A stretch of 64,000 nucleotides of DNA from Mycobacterium simulans (GCF_900232995.1 NZ_OCVX01000007.1:789169-853168), one strand, 5' to 3'. Shown: positions 26,372 to 35,422, counted from the first letter of the stretch. Made by a program: numbers and translations. Notes: a model not told the origin generated them from the sequence alone.

Positions 26372-27277
26372 ATGCGAGTACACAGGTCCGACCCCCGACG
26401 AAGCCCCGTCCGGAGCAACAACGGGGCAGCGGCCAGTCCGCGACCTAGCCAAGCCAGCGAAGTGGTCGGGGACAGCCGGCTCAACGCGCGCTCGGTGCTC
26501 GCCTCGGCACTGCTGGGCGCTGATCAGCCCTGCCTTACGGTCGGTGAGCTCGTCGGGGTGGCCATGCTTTGCGGCATCACAGCCAATGCCGCCCGCACGT
26601 GCCTATGGCGAATGGTCTCCAGCGGCGAACTCACGTGCGATAACGGAACTTACGCACTCGCGGGGCACCTGCTGGAATTGCGCCAGCGCAAAGATGAGGC
26701 GGCCCAAATCAACAACGCGGTCACGAAACGTTGGGACGGCACCTGGGAACTGGCGGTCGTCGCACTCGACCGCCGGTCGAGAAACGATCGACTCAAGCTC
26801 CGCAAAGCTGCTGCGGCCCTGCATCTGGCCGAACTGCGAGAAGGAATCTGGGTCCGTCCGGACAACCTCGATGCACGACGGCTACCGATGTCACGTGCCG
26901 TGCTCGAGGGCCAGTGCGTTTACTTCCATGGGGCCGCGACTGCAATGCCCGCCGACATCGTGAATTCGCTTTTTGCCCTTGACACTTGGGCTGCCGACGC
27001 AAGAAGGCTGATCGCGGCGATGGACGCCGAGCTCGACATCGAACCAGCAGACTCTGATACTGAGCTCGCCGATGGCACCTACAACGCGTTCGCACTATCG
27101 AAGGCCGTGGTGGAGCATTTGCTGCTCGATCCATTGCTACCAGCCGAACTCACCCCGAAAGAGTGGCCCGGACATACCCTGCGCTGTACCTACCGCCGTT
27201 TCGACGATGCAATCAAGCAACGAATAAGGGACGCGTTCCGCCGATCGGTGCAGGGTCGTGTCTCACCGGCGATGTAG
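26372..27277 (+). CDS. PaaX-family transcriptional regulator
   Basis: A 301-residue protein starting at an ATG with a GGAGAGG ribosome-binding site. An N-terminal winged helix (about residues 35-100, with TANAARTCLWRMVSSGEL) is followed by the PaaX core (TWELAVVALDRRSRNDRLKL and ELREGIWVRPDNL). The C-terminal PaaX pattern LLPAELTPKEWPGHTLRC is also present. PaaX proteins repress phenylacetate and other aromatic catabolism genes, with CoA thioesters as inducers. It is divergent from the P450/Rieske operon and is its likely regulator. The first 30 residues are Arg-rich and may not be conserved. Confidence 0.85.
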   Translation: MRVHRSDPRRSPVRSNNGAAASPRPSQASEVVGDSRLNARSVLASALLGADQPCLTVGELVGVAMLCGITANAARTCLWRMVSSGELTCDNGTYALAGHLLELRQRKDEAAQINNAVTKRWDGTWELAVVALDRRSRNDRLKLRKAAAALHLAELREGIWVRPDNLDARRLPMSRAVLEGQCVYFHGAATAMPADIVNSLFALDTWAADARRLIAAMDAELDIEPADSDTELADGTYNAFALSKAVVEHLLLDPLLPAELTPKEWPGHTLRCTYRRFDDAIKQRIRDAFRRSVQGRVSPAM

Positions 27278-27410
27278 ACGGTGCAACGGGGTAGCTGCAT
27301 CACAATATAGCGGATACATAGCGCTTATTTCGTATGGCGCCACACGTGTGGATACGTAAGTGTCCCGTCAGGTAGGAAAGGTGTCGCCCGCGGAGTGTAT
27401 AACGCAAGCC

Positions 27411-28256
27411 ATGGCAGACGCGGGCCACGTCATCACCCATGTTTCCGATACCGCCCGCTGGACGGCGTTGCATCGGGCAACCGAATCGAAACGTCCGGAC
27501 GCGTTGTTCAGCGACCCACTCGCCGAACGTCTCGCGGGTGAACGAGGCCGCGCTATCGTCGCCCGATCTCCACGGACGACCCGCAACGGTTGGTGGCTCG
27601 TTGCGCGCACCAAGATCATCGACGACATCATCTTCGAAGCGATCGCCGATGGCTGTGACCGGGTGTTGAACCTGGCAGCCGGGTTGGACACCCGACCGTA
27701 TCGGTTGAGCCTCCCGCCCAACCTCACCTGGGTAGAGGCCGATCTGCCGCCGCTTCTTGCGGAAAAGTCGCGGCTGCTTGCCGACCAGACGCCGCGATGC
27801 CGGTTGATTCGCAGCGCCGTCGACCTAGCCGATCCGCGCCCCCGCAACGACTTCTTCAACCAAGCGTTGGACGGCGCGGCCAAAGCGCTGGTGCTCACCG
27901 AGGGCCTGTTGATGTACCTCGACGAACGTGATGTCGTCGCGCTCTCCGAGGCGATCAAGCGACCCGAGGTCGCGTGGTGGGTACTCGAGCTCGCCGGACC
28001 GGGCCTGAAGAAAATGCTGAACAAGAAGGTAGCCGGCATGCTGCAGAATGCGCCGTTCAAGTTCGCACCCGAAAACGGGTTGGCATTCTTCGAAGACCTC
28101 GGCTGGCGCATCGCGGAAACAGAACCGCTGCTTGCGGCCGCCCACCGGTTCCGTCGGTTGCCCATGTCGATGCGCCTGGTTGCCCGCCTGCCTCAGCCAG
28201 ATCCGCGTCACCCCGGCGGTAGGCCATGGAGTGCGGTTGCCGTCCTTACCCGGTGA
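27411..28256 (+). CDS. SAM-dependent methyltransferase, leucine carboxyl methyltransferase-like
   Basis: About 281 residues from MADAGHVITHVSDTARW. The family motif HRATESKRPDALFSDPLAERLAGERG, the SAM loop LNLAAGLDTRPYRL and the TEGLLMYLDERDVVALS segment mark the TIGR00027/Ppm1-like methyltransferases that are strongly expanded in mycobacteria. These methylate carboxyl groups of small molecules or peptides; the substrate is unknown. GTG starts at 27360 and 27381 are alternatives (27381 has AGGAAAG close by). A hairpin follows the gene. Confidence 0.87.
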   Translation: MADAGHVITHVSDTARWTALHRATESKRPDALFSDPLAERLAGERGRAIVARSPRTTRNGWWLVARTKIIDDIIFEAIADGCDRVLNLAAGLDTRPYRLSLPPNLTWVEADLPPLLAEKSRLLADQTPRCRLIRSAVDLADPRPRNDFFNQALDGAAKALVLTEGLLMYLDERDVVALSEAIKRPEVAWWVLELAGPGLKKMLNKKVAGMLQNAPFKFAPENGLAFFEDLGWRIAETEPLLAAAHRFRRLPMSMRLVARLPQPDPRHPGGRPWSAVAVLTR

Positions 28257-28312
28257 ACCGGGATTGATCGACACGTGCCCATTCCGCATTCGCGTGAAAC
28301 ACCTCCGATATA

Positions 28313-28337
28313 GAGATTTCGGCATTACCGAAATCTC
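28313..28337. terminator. Perfect 10-bp hairpin after methyltransferase gene
   Basis: GAGATTTCGG (28313-28322) and CCGAAATCTC (28328-28337), loop CATTA, 57 bp after the methyltransferase stop. It has no U-tract, so it could instead be an operator of an NRPS gene now lost. Confidence 0.55.
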
Positions 28338-28411
28338 GACTCGAAAAAACATGAAAGCTGTTGAGCACCAATCTATTCGCGACCTAACCTAACCCTAGCC
28401 GGGAGCGGTGG

Positions 28412-28770
28412 GTGGAGCTTGCTGGGCAGGAGTGGCTGCGAGTTCACGCATTACCCGCTGGCCCTGATCGCGTCCCCGGACGTGAACTTGAACTTCGTGT
28501 CGAATTCGCCACCGACGTTTTCACCCCGGCTGGCGTTGAATCACGGATCGGCCGGTTGGAGCGAATACTGGTGACGATGGCTGCTCACCCGGGTCGGGCA
28601 TTGTCATGCCTCAAATTCATGAGTTAGCGCGACGCAAGAGAGAACGTTACTGCCGTCCCGCCTCCCATATCAGCCCCGATTCCGGAATACCTGGCTCCAA
28701 CCACACCAGCCCAAGAGGTGTTGGCCGGCGTCTACGCCCCGGGTATTCGATGTCGACCCAGTCGCGGCCT
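28412..28770 (+). pseudogene. Remnant of a non-ribosomal peptide synthetase
   Basis: Two NRPS pieces in tandem. The first (28412-28627) resembles the tail of a condensation domain (GRELELRVEFATDVFTPAGV, then RILVTMAAHPGRALS). The second (about 28650-28770, in another frame) resembles the linker before a carrier domain (PPPISAPIPEYLAPTTPAQE, then VLAGVYA). The adenylation domain that should lie between is gone, and the carrier domain is frameshifted away. No function is expected. It marks a lost peptide-synthetase gene. Confidence 0.7.
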
Positions 28771-29443
28771 AAGTTCGCGCATCCACGCAGCCGCCCGTAG
28801 CCACATGTCCGTCCGCCAATATTCGAGGTGACTGATTCGCATATCACACCGGGCGAGCGGGCCTTCACCGATAACCTCTGCCGCCGATCCTCGGCATTTC
28901 GTCCCTTGGGAAGGCCTAACGAGTACCCTCAGCACCGGTGCCGCCAGTGATTTGCCTCCTATCGGACGTAGGTAAGGATCGGATTTCAAATTCACGGCTA
29001 ATTCTCATCTTTTGCCACGGTTTGATCACAGGTTTGCTAGGAATCCTGAGCTCCAAGGCTAAGAACACATGGTTGTGGATTTGGCATTGCGCGTCGGAGA
29101 GGAGTTGACAATCGTGGCGAGTGCATCAGGGGCGAAGGTAATTTGCCTACAGTCACACCCGGCTTGGGCTGCTGCACAGCGGCGCGAACGTCAACTTCAA
29201 GAAGAGATGCGTCGCCATCCGGCATACCTGGGCCGGCAACGCGCCGCTGCAATGGGTGGCGACGTCGCGATCGGTGTGCGCAACTTCGCAGTGTGCCCAG
29301 GCACCGACACCCCAGCCTGACGATTCCTCGGTACCCCATAGTGGCTTGACCTCTGTGGGATAAAAGCTCGCCACCACGGGTTCTAAACCACCCTGCTGTT
29401 GCAGCGTGTCGCAAGCGACTTGAAGACCAAAACGTTCAGCGTA
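28771..29443. other. Non-coding region after NRPS remnant
   Basis: About 670 bp with open frames in several directions but no ribosome-binding sites or family motifs that I can support. It is probably decayed sequence. Confidence 0.55.
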
Positions 29444-29479
29444 TTGCGCCAGCCTCCCGGTAGTACTACAGTCGTAGTA
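29444..29479 (+). promoter_or_regulatory. Promoter with overlapping palindromic operator
   Basis: A -35 TTGCGC (29444-29449) and -10 TACAGT (29467-29472) are separated by 17 bases. A perfect dyad TACTAC-AGTC-GTAGTA (29464-29479) covers the -10. It resembles the TAC/GTA dyads bound by BlaI/MecI-type repressors. It serves the monooxygenase gene at 29528. Confidence 0.7.
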
Positions 29480-29527
29480 GCATGAATTCACCGGTTGACG
29501 AATTATGGTCAGAAGGGCTGGTCGGCG

Positions 29528-31234
29528 ATGACTGAGGAATTGACTGCGGTACTGATCGTCGGGGCTGGGCCGACGGGGTTGACGCTGGCGAACGAACTGA
29601 CCCGGCATGGTGTCGCGGTGCGGATCGTTGATCGTGAACCGGCGCCGCTGACGACATCCCGTGCTCTGGTCGTACAGCCTCGGACTTTGGAAGTCTTTGA
29701 CGACATGGGCGTTATTGATGAGGCGCTCGCGGCAGGTAGTCCGGCCACATCGCTGACGATCGCGTTCCGGAACAAGAAGGTACGAGTAGACCTCGCCGGC
29801 GTGCTGACCGGACCCCAGAACTACACGGCCTACCCGGCGCTGCGCACACTATCGCAGCACGACACCGAGCGGATTCTCACGCAGGCGCTGTCCAAGTGGG
29901 GCATAGAGATTGACCGCGGGCGGGCGCTGATCGATCTAACTCAGGACGGCGACACTGTGGAAGCGTCGCTGCGTGATCAGGACGGATCGATCGAGATCGT
30001 GCGATGCCGCTGGATCATCGGCTGCGACGGCGCACACAGTGCGGTCCGCAAAGCGGCTGGCATCGCGTTTACCGGTTCCACCTACCGCGACGACTTCATC
30101 ATGGCCGACGCCGAACTCGACTGGGAGCTACCACACGGCGGCCTGTACGGTTTTCCCAGCGCTGCTGGCATATTCGCGGCGTTTTCGATGCCGGGGGAGA
30201 AGCGGTACCGCATCTTCGGCAATGTCCCGCCGGGGCTCGACGGGCCCCGGGCGGAGTACAGCGAGCCAACCCACGAAGAATTCCAGGCGATGCTCGACCA
30301 GCGAGTGCCGTTCCCCGCCAAGGTGATCAAGGAGCATTGGGTTACCCGCTACCGGGTGCACAGCCGTGTGGTGCCCATATATCGCCAGGGCAGCGTCTTC
30401 TTGGTTGGGGACGCCGCACACGTGCACAGTCCCGTCGGGGCCCAAGGCATGAACACGGGTATCCAAGACGCCTACAACTTGGCGTGGAAACTCGCGCTGG
30501 TTGAGCGCGGCATCAGCGACGAACCGCTCCTCGACAGTTACGAGGTCGAACGTCATCTCGTGGGCGTTCAGTTGCTCAAGACGACGGACCGGCTGTTCAC
30601 GGCTTTGTTGGGCAACAACCCGTTTTCCAGGATCGCCCGCGGTTGGTTGGGCCCAACCGTGGCAGCGCGAGTGCTCACTCAGCGCTCATTGCGCCGTTGG
30701 TTCGTTGGCAAACTGGCTCAGTTGCGGCTGCGCTACCCGCACAGCCCGCTCAACGCCCAGGACGGCTCTGGCTGGGCTGATGCCCCAGCTCCAGGCGACC
30801 GGGCACGCGAAGCCGACGTGCTGATCGACGGGAAGCCGGGACGCCTCTACGAGGTATTCCGCGGCATCCACCACACCGTGCTGCTGTTCACCGGCCTCGA
30901 CGACCAGGCGCGACCAGCCGTGGAGTTGTGCCGAATCGCCGAACAGATCGAGCGGGCCTATCCCGGTCTGGTGCGGGCGCGCGTAATCACGGCGGAACGC
31001 TTCGCCGACCATCCGATGGCACTGGGCGATCCGGATCGATCGGCACACCACCAATACGGGGTCACATCCCACTGCGCGTTTGTCATCCGGCCGGACGCCC
31101 ATGTCGGCTACCGCGGTCGGGCGGTGGAACTAGACCGGCTTCTGGGTGACCTAACAACCCGACTGCCCCGCGGTGCTGCAAACTCGGACGCCACGAAACC
31201 GCCGGGTCGGGCCGCGGGCGTGGGCAACGGCTAA
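29528..31234 (+). CDS. FAD-dependent aromatic monooxygenase (PheA/TfdB type)
   Basis: A 568-residue flavoprotein. The FAD dinucleotide motif GAGPTGL lies at about residues 12-18, the DG motif in GCDGAHSAVRKAAG, and the second FAD motif in GDAAHVHSPVGAQGMNTG. A C-terminal thioredoxin-like extension is typical of phenol hydroxylase/TfdB-type enzymes and of polyketide hydroxylases. It uses NADPH and oxygen to hydroxylate aromatic rings. The ATG at 29528 (MTEELTAVLIVGAG) fits the FAD motif spacing and follows an AGAAGGG site. It is monocistronic, behind a palindromic operator. Confidence 0.9.
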   Translation: MTEELTAVLIVGAGPTGLTLANELTRHGVAVRIVDREPAPLTTSRALVVQPRTLEVFDDMGVIDEALAAGSPATSLTIAFRNKKVRVDLAGVLTGPQNYTAYPALRTLSQHDTERILTQALSKWGIEIDRGRALIDLTQDGDTVEASLRDQDGSIEIVRCRWIIGCDGAHSAVRKAAGIAFTGSTYRDDFIMADAELDWELPHGGLYGFPSAAGIFAAFSMPGEKRYRIFGNVPPGLDGPRAEYSEPTHEEFQAMLDQRVPFPAKVIKEHWVTRYRVHSRVVPIYRQGSVFLVGDAAHVHSPVGAQGMNTGIQDAYNLAWKLALVERGISDEPLLDSYEVERHLVGVQLLKTTDRLFTALLGNNPFSRIARGWLGPTVAARVLTQRSLRRWFVGKLAQLRLRYPHSPLNAQDGSGWADAPAPGDRAREADVLIDGKPGRLYEVFRGIHHTVLLFTGLDDQARPAVELCRIAEQIERAYPGLVRARVITAERFADHPMALGDPDRSAHHQYGVTSHCAFVIRPDAHVGYRGRAVELDRLLGDLTTRLPRGAANSDATKPPGRAAGVGNG

Positions 31235-31471
31235 AGCAAGGTGCCGTCGGCGGGTTCGCTGACCCAAGCGGCAAATGCCGGCACACCGGCCCAAGGGGTC
31301 GCGCCACCGACGTCCGCCGGTCACTGCCACCACGGCAAAGAGATGGCCAAACCGCAGCGCCGCCGCCTCAAACCCGCACCGTCCATGCCGGACGACTGCG
31401 GACTGGCGTGCACGCGACAGAACCGCCGGGCGTAGCGCGCGACAAGCGGCCCGACGTCCATGGGTCGTGTC
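31235..31471. other. Intergenic region
   Basis: 237 bp between convergent genes. No feature was recognised beyond GC-biased open frames. Confidence 0.5.
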
Positions 31472-32272
31472 TTACCAGACGCGCACCCAGTCGACGAGCA
31501 TCTGTGCGGGATAGGTCCCCGGACCGGGATCGCCGCCACCGGAACCAGCAACCGCGAGATTTAAGATGGGAAACACCTGGTAGCCGGGGTTGTTGAAGGG
31601 CCAGTCCGCCAGCGAGTTCGCCGCAACAGTGAAGTATGGCTGCGCGCCCTCCGCGTAGTCCTGCCAGAAGCGCATACCGGCCTCATCCCACTGGACCCGC
31701 CAGGTGTGCCAGGAACTGTCCAGCGCGAGGTTGTGGGTCTTCCATTCGGAGCCGTTGGCTTTTGCGTGAACCGTGGTCGCTGCAGGCCACTTGCCGTTGC
31801 CGTACCACTCAAGGATGTCGATTTCGCCCTGAGCATCACTGGACAACCACCAGGCCGGCCAGCAGCCGGCGGTGAGGCAGTCGAGCTTTATTCGAGCCTC
31901 CCAAGTATGGCCGATGCCCCCTTGCCACGGGCTGAACACCTTGCCGCCGTAGTACGTGTTGCCGTCCTTCGCGGCGCGGATGACCAGGTTCGAGTTGCCG
32001 TCGAGGAACACGTTCTGCCGATCGTCTCGGTACTGGCCGACATGCTCGGGTAACTCCCAGTACGTCGGGTCCTTGATCGTTTCGCGGGCTTTCGACACCG
32101 TCCATTTCGACGGATCGGGGGCAGCGCCAGCGGGTCCATCGAACTCGTCATGAAAGAGGAAGTTTCCGGGCTGACCGTTGGGTGCGGCACGAGCCGGTAC
32201 GACGGGCGTCGCGGCTGCCAGCGCACCGATGCCCGTCATCAACAACAGGCTGCGACGATCCATGTCTGGCAT
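31472..32272 (-). CDS. Exported glycoside hydrolase family 16 (beta-1,3-glucanase-like)
   Basis: About 266 residues. A Tat-type signal (MDRRSLLLMTGIGALAAAT, cleavage near ARA) is followed by a GH16 jelly-roll. The catalytic motif is GEIDILEWYG (ExDxxE, nucleophile and acid Glu), and substrate-side aromatics are in CWPAWWLSSDAQ. The M. tuberculosis Rv0315 product is a homologue. GH16 enzymes cut beta-1,3/1,4-glucans; in mycobacteria the real substrate is uncertain. The ATG at 32272 or 32263 is possible; both keep the Tat motif. Confidence 0.9.
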   Translation of the reverse strand: MPDMDRRSLLLMTGIGALAAATPVVPARAAPNGQPGNFLFHDEFDGPAGAAPDPSKWTVSKARETIKDPTYWELPEHVGQYRDDRQNVFLDGNSNLVIRAAKDGNTYYGGKVFSPWQGGIGHTWEARIKLDCLTAGCWPAWWLSSDAQGEIDILEWYGNGKWPAATTVHAKANGSEWKTHNLALDSSWHTWRVQWDEAGMRFWQDYAEGAQPYFTVAANSLADWPFNNPGYQVFPILNLAVAGSGGGDPGPGTYPAQMLVDWVRVW

Positions 32273-32333
32273 AAGCAAGGCACCATAGCAGCCCAGGCCG
32301 TATGCCGCTAAAACTGAGATCGCCCGACCGGGG

Positions 32334-33524
32334 TCACCCGGCGGCAGGTGGTTTTGCCATCACCGAGGGCCTGAAACCGTAACTCGGCAGGTTGCGCCCG
32401 TACTGACCGCCGACAAACTGGCCAAACGGGGTCATCGGAAGGGTATTCAGCCCTTCCGCCCCCGCCGGGACCGTAGCGGCGTTGGTAAGTGCCGCCACCC
32501 CGGGGTTCGTCATGGCGTTCACCGGAGCCCAGCTTGCCGGCACCGACAACCCGCCCAGCGGAAGCGCCTTCCCCAGACCCGCCGCTACGCCACCGGCATT
32601 GGCTGCCGTCGATCCAGCCGATGCGCCTAATGCCTGCGCCGCACCTTCGGCGGCCTTTGCCGCGGGAGCCGCCAAACCCTTCGCAAACGTGGTCATGGCC
32701 GTGATCCCGTTGCTGATCTGCCCAAAGGACTGTCCCATCTGGACGGACATCTGCGCCGACGAAATGTATCCACCGAGATACTTCGTGTACATCGAGGCCA
32801 GGTCGTCGAACGGCGTGTAATTGACCAGAAAGTCATCGATTGGCTTGAGATTTGCCATGCTCAAGTTTGGCGAGGACAAGGTGTTCAACAGGCCGGAAAC
32901 CTCGTTGTTCGTGCTGCCCAGTACCCCCTGCACGCCGTTCTGCGCGGAATTCTGGACCGCGGACGCGACCGCGTTGGCCTGGCCGGCCACCCCGGAGGGG
33001 GTGGTCACTTCCGCCGGCGCGTTGAATTCGGTCAGCTGCGATGCCGTCGACGACGAACTCGCATATCCGTACATAGCCGCGGCGTCCTGAGCCCACATCT
33101 CGAAGTACTCCGCCTCAACGGTGGCGATCGCCGCGGTGTTCTGGCCCAAGAAATTCGTCGCGATCAACGCCGCCAGCAGAGCACGGTTAGCTGCGATCAC
33201 CGGCGGCGGCACGGTCCCCGCGAACGCCGTCTCGTACGCCGCCACTGCCGCCCCCGCCTGACTTGAGGCCAGCTCGGCCTGCTCGGCACTATTGTCCAGC
33301 CACGCGACAAACGGAGTCGTGGCCGCAACCAGCGACGCTGACGCCGGCCCCAGCCACGGACCGCTGGTCAGCCCGGAAATCACGGACCGATGCCCCGCGG
33401 CGGCCGCGTGCAAGTCGGCGGCCAGCCCGGCCCAAGCCGCCTCTGCGGCAAGCAACGAACCCGCCCCCGGGCCGGTGTACATGCGGCCAGAGTTGATTTC
33501 GGGCGGCAATACCCCATAGTCCAT
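32334..33524 (-). CDS. PPE family protein, SVP subfamily
   Basis: A 396-residue PPE protein with MDYGVLPPEINSGRMY start, SGPWLGP turn, and the helical PPE domain to about residue 180. A Ser/Asn/Ala-rich middle follows, then the SVP motif (GGLSVPASWA near 330) and the tail YGFRPSVMAKPPAAG. It is the distal gene of a PE/PPE operon (41-bp gap from the PE stop). It has the same domain architecture as the PPE at 13914-15056, consistent with related duplicated pairs. Confidence 0.94.
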   Translation of the reverse strand: MDYGVLPPEINSGRMYTGPGAGSLLAAEAAWAGLAADLHAAAAGHRSVISGLTSGPWLGPASASLVAATTPFVAWLDNSAEQAELASSQAGAAVAAYETAFAGTVPPPVIAANRALLAALIATNFLGQNTAAIATVEAEYFEMWAQDAAAMYGYASSSSTASQLTEFNAPAEVTTPSGVAGQANAVASAVQNSAQNGVQGVLGSTNNEVSGLLNTLSSPNLSMANLKPIDDFLVNYTPFDDLASMYTKYLGGYISSAQMSVQMGQSFGQISNGITAMTTFAKGLAAPAAKAAEGAAQALGASAGSTAANAGGVAAGLGKALPLGGLSVPASWAPVNAMTNPGVAALTNAATVPAGAEGLNTLPMTPFGQFVGGQYGRNLPSYGFRPSVMAKPPAAG

Positions 33525-33565
33525 GTCTCAACCCCTCTAGCTCTCGGTTCGACCTGCCGACCCGC

Positions 33566-33865
33566 TCAGCCAGCCGCCGTTGCGTTCGCCGCCTCGGTCT
33601 CCGCATACGAACCCCCACTGGCCGCCAAGGTTGCCGCCAACGACTGTTGAATCCTGACCGCACGCGTAGCCAGCGCCTGATATCGCTGCGCATGGGCGGC
33701 GAAGTGCGCCGCCGTCAGCGCCGAGACCTCGTCCGCGGCCGCCGGAACAACCGCGGTCGTCGGCCCGGCAGCAGCAGCATTGCCGACGGAGAACGCGGCG
33801 CCGATCGATTGGAGATTGCTGGCTGCTGCCGACAGCAGCTCTGGATATGCAGTAACGAAAGACAT
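33566..33865 (-). CDS. PE family protein
   Basis: A 99-residue PE-only protein (MSFVTAYPELLSAAASNL start) with the type VII secretion motif YAETE near the C-terminus. It is the first gene of the PE/PPE operon, and its product probably pairs with the PPE encoded at 32334-33524. A GGGAAATCCC stretch containing a weak ribosome-binding site precedes the ATG. Confidence 0.94.
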   Translation of the reverse strand: MSFVTAYPELLSAAASNLQSIGAAFSVGNAAAAGPTTAVVPAAADEVSALTAAHFAAHAQRYQALATRAVRIQQSLAATLAASGGSYAETEAANATAAG

Positions 33866-34368
33866 GGGATTTCCCTTCAGCGATGCGGGAACTGCCGAAC
33901 ACGCCGATGTCTCGGCTACCTCGAACGCTATAAACCGGGAGCTGGCCTACTCAACGCTGCTGATCGCGCAGAATCGATGCTGATCTTGCTGTTTTGCCAA
34001 CATTCATGCTGATTTTAATCACAGGAGCTTCACAGGAATTCCCCACGGTCTGTTCATTGAACATATGCACATTTTGTGCGCAGATACGCAGTTCCACAGC
34101 GCACGGCGTCTGCCCTTATCATCCGCACCGCCGGTTTCCAAGATAATTGTTCACCCAGAGTTAATGTATCCGCGTGCGATTCTCACCGCCCAAAGCGAAA
34201 CAACCAACCGAGGCGCCTATCACCCGAACGAAATCAGGCTGATCACATGACTTTACCCAATTAGGTTGAGGTGTCGTTCGAGCGGCTGGCAATTTCGGAG
34301 TTTGTCGCGATCACCGAACCAGGCGCCCTGCCACTTGTTGGCCGAGGTGTATCTGGTCCGTGATCTTC
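33866..34368. other. Divergent control region with two adjacent palindromes
   Basis: No supported gene in 503 bp. TGTTCA-T-TGAACA (34051-34063) and GCACA-TTT-TGTGC (34067-34079) lie three bases apart, about 190 bp upstream of the PE gene. The region is AT-rich, so it probably holds promoters for one or both neighbours. Confidence 0.6.
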
Positions 34369-34710
34369 ATGCGACAGCGACGAAGGACGCTCATCTTCAT
34401 GATGGCGCTTGCGGTTATCGCCGCACTGCTGACAGCACTGTGCCTCGGCTATCACTTAGGCCGCCGCGCTGGCTCGGCACCCGCAATCCGGAAAAGACGA
34501 AGACGTCGAGCGGCGCTGGGCAGGTTCGCGATCAGCCTGATCGTGCTGATGGTTGCTCGCCGTATCCAGCGGAGCTTTATGGTCAAACGTGCGCTTCCCG
34601 ACGCGGCGGGAGGCTGGGGGCTGAAACTTATTGAGTCGCTTCAACTCCGACGGGGTCGGCGACGACTCCACAGACCGATGACCCGTTGGGCCCACATGAC
34701 GCGCGCGTGA
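34369..34710 (+). CDS. Small basic membrane protein
   Basis: A 113-residue hypothetical protein from the ATG at 34369. It has a first hydrophobic segment (IFMMALAVIAALLTALCLGY, about residues 9-28), a very basic loop (RKRRRRRAALGR), a second shorter segment (FAISLIVLMVA) and a basic tail. There is no family motif. It is convergent with the cutinase gene and only four bases from its stop. Codon usage looks normal for the genome. Confidence 0.55.
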   Translation: MRQRRRTLIFMMALAVIAALLTALCLGYHLGRRAGSAPAIRKRRRRRAALGRFAISLIVLMVARRIQRSFMVKRALPDAAGGWGLKLIESLQLRRGRRRLHRPMTRWAHMTRA

Positions 34711-34714
34711 TCGA

Positions 34715-35422
34715 CTACAGCTTGCTCGCCACGAAGTCGGCAGCCTGGTTGGCCATGCCCGCCTGGACGTACGCATTGGCGAGATGTTGCGGCCAATTTT
34801 CTTTCCAGGTGTTCGGGTCGGCCGGGTTGCAGACCGGATCGGCGCCGTGGCACAACTCGATGGTCCGGTCGTTGTAGAGCGGGTTGAAGTTCGTGATGGG
34901 CCCAACCCACTGGCTTCCATTGCCGAACAATGCGACAGCAGCGATGTGCTGATCGATGCCGTCGGGCAGCGGGCTGTCGAATCCGAAGGCGGACATGGGA
35001 ACCGCGAGCACTATGTCGGTGACCGCCGCACCCAGCGAGTAGCCGCCCAACACCAGCCGGGTGTCCGGGCAAGTGTTGACCATGTATTGAACATGGCGGC
35101 TCATGTCGTTGGCGCCGACATCAACTTCACTGTCGGCGGGGTACTTCACCGCATAGGTGCCCATGCTCTTGCCGCCGATCTTGGAGCTCAGCGCGTTGAT
35201 GAAGGCATTACCGAGCACGCCGGGCCCCGGCGATTCGAATCGGCCGCGGGCGAAAACGACCTCCACTTGCGAACAGTTTGCCGCGGCGGCCGATGGCGTG
35301 GCCCGCAGCGCTGTTGGCGGCAACACCATGTCAGCGACCGCTAGTGTGGCGGCGATTGCGACTGCGGCGACGCCAACCCGAAGGCCAACGACAAGCGGTT
35401 TGAGGGGAAGGGAAGCGTGCAC
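34715..35422 (-). CDS. Cutinase-family secreted esterase
   Basis: A 235-residue protein with an N-terminal export signal (LRVGVAAVAIAATLAVADM). The cutinase fold shows VEVVFARGRFESPGPG near the start of the mature part and the nucleophile elbow GGYSLGAAVTD. Catalytic Asp (GADPVCNPADP) and His (WPQHLANAYVQAG) come later. Four Cys are placed for disulfides. Mycobacterial cutinases (culp family) are lipid esterases with membrane or wall substrates. This one resembles the Cut3/Cut4 group more than Cfp21. Confidence 0.9.
   Translation of the reverse strand: MHASLPLKPLVVGLRVGVAAVAIAATLAVADMVLPPTALRATPSAAAANCSQVEVVFARGRFESPGPGVLGNAFINALSSKIGGKSMGTYAVKYPADSEVDVGANDMSRHVQYMVNTCPDTRLVLGGYSLGAAVTDIVLAVPMSAFGFDSPLPDGIDQHIAAVALFGNGSQWVGPITNFNPLYNDRTIELCHGADPVCNPADPNTWKENWPQHLANAYVQAGMANQAADFVASKL

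Noticed and set aside
29037..29414. Small open frames after the NRPS remnant
   Set aside because: No ribosome-binding site, no domain, conflicting frames on both strands.
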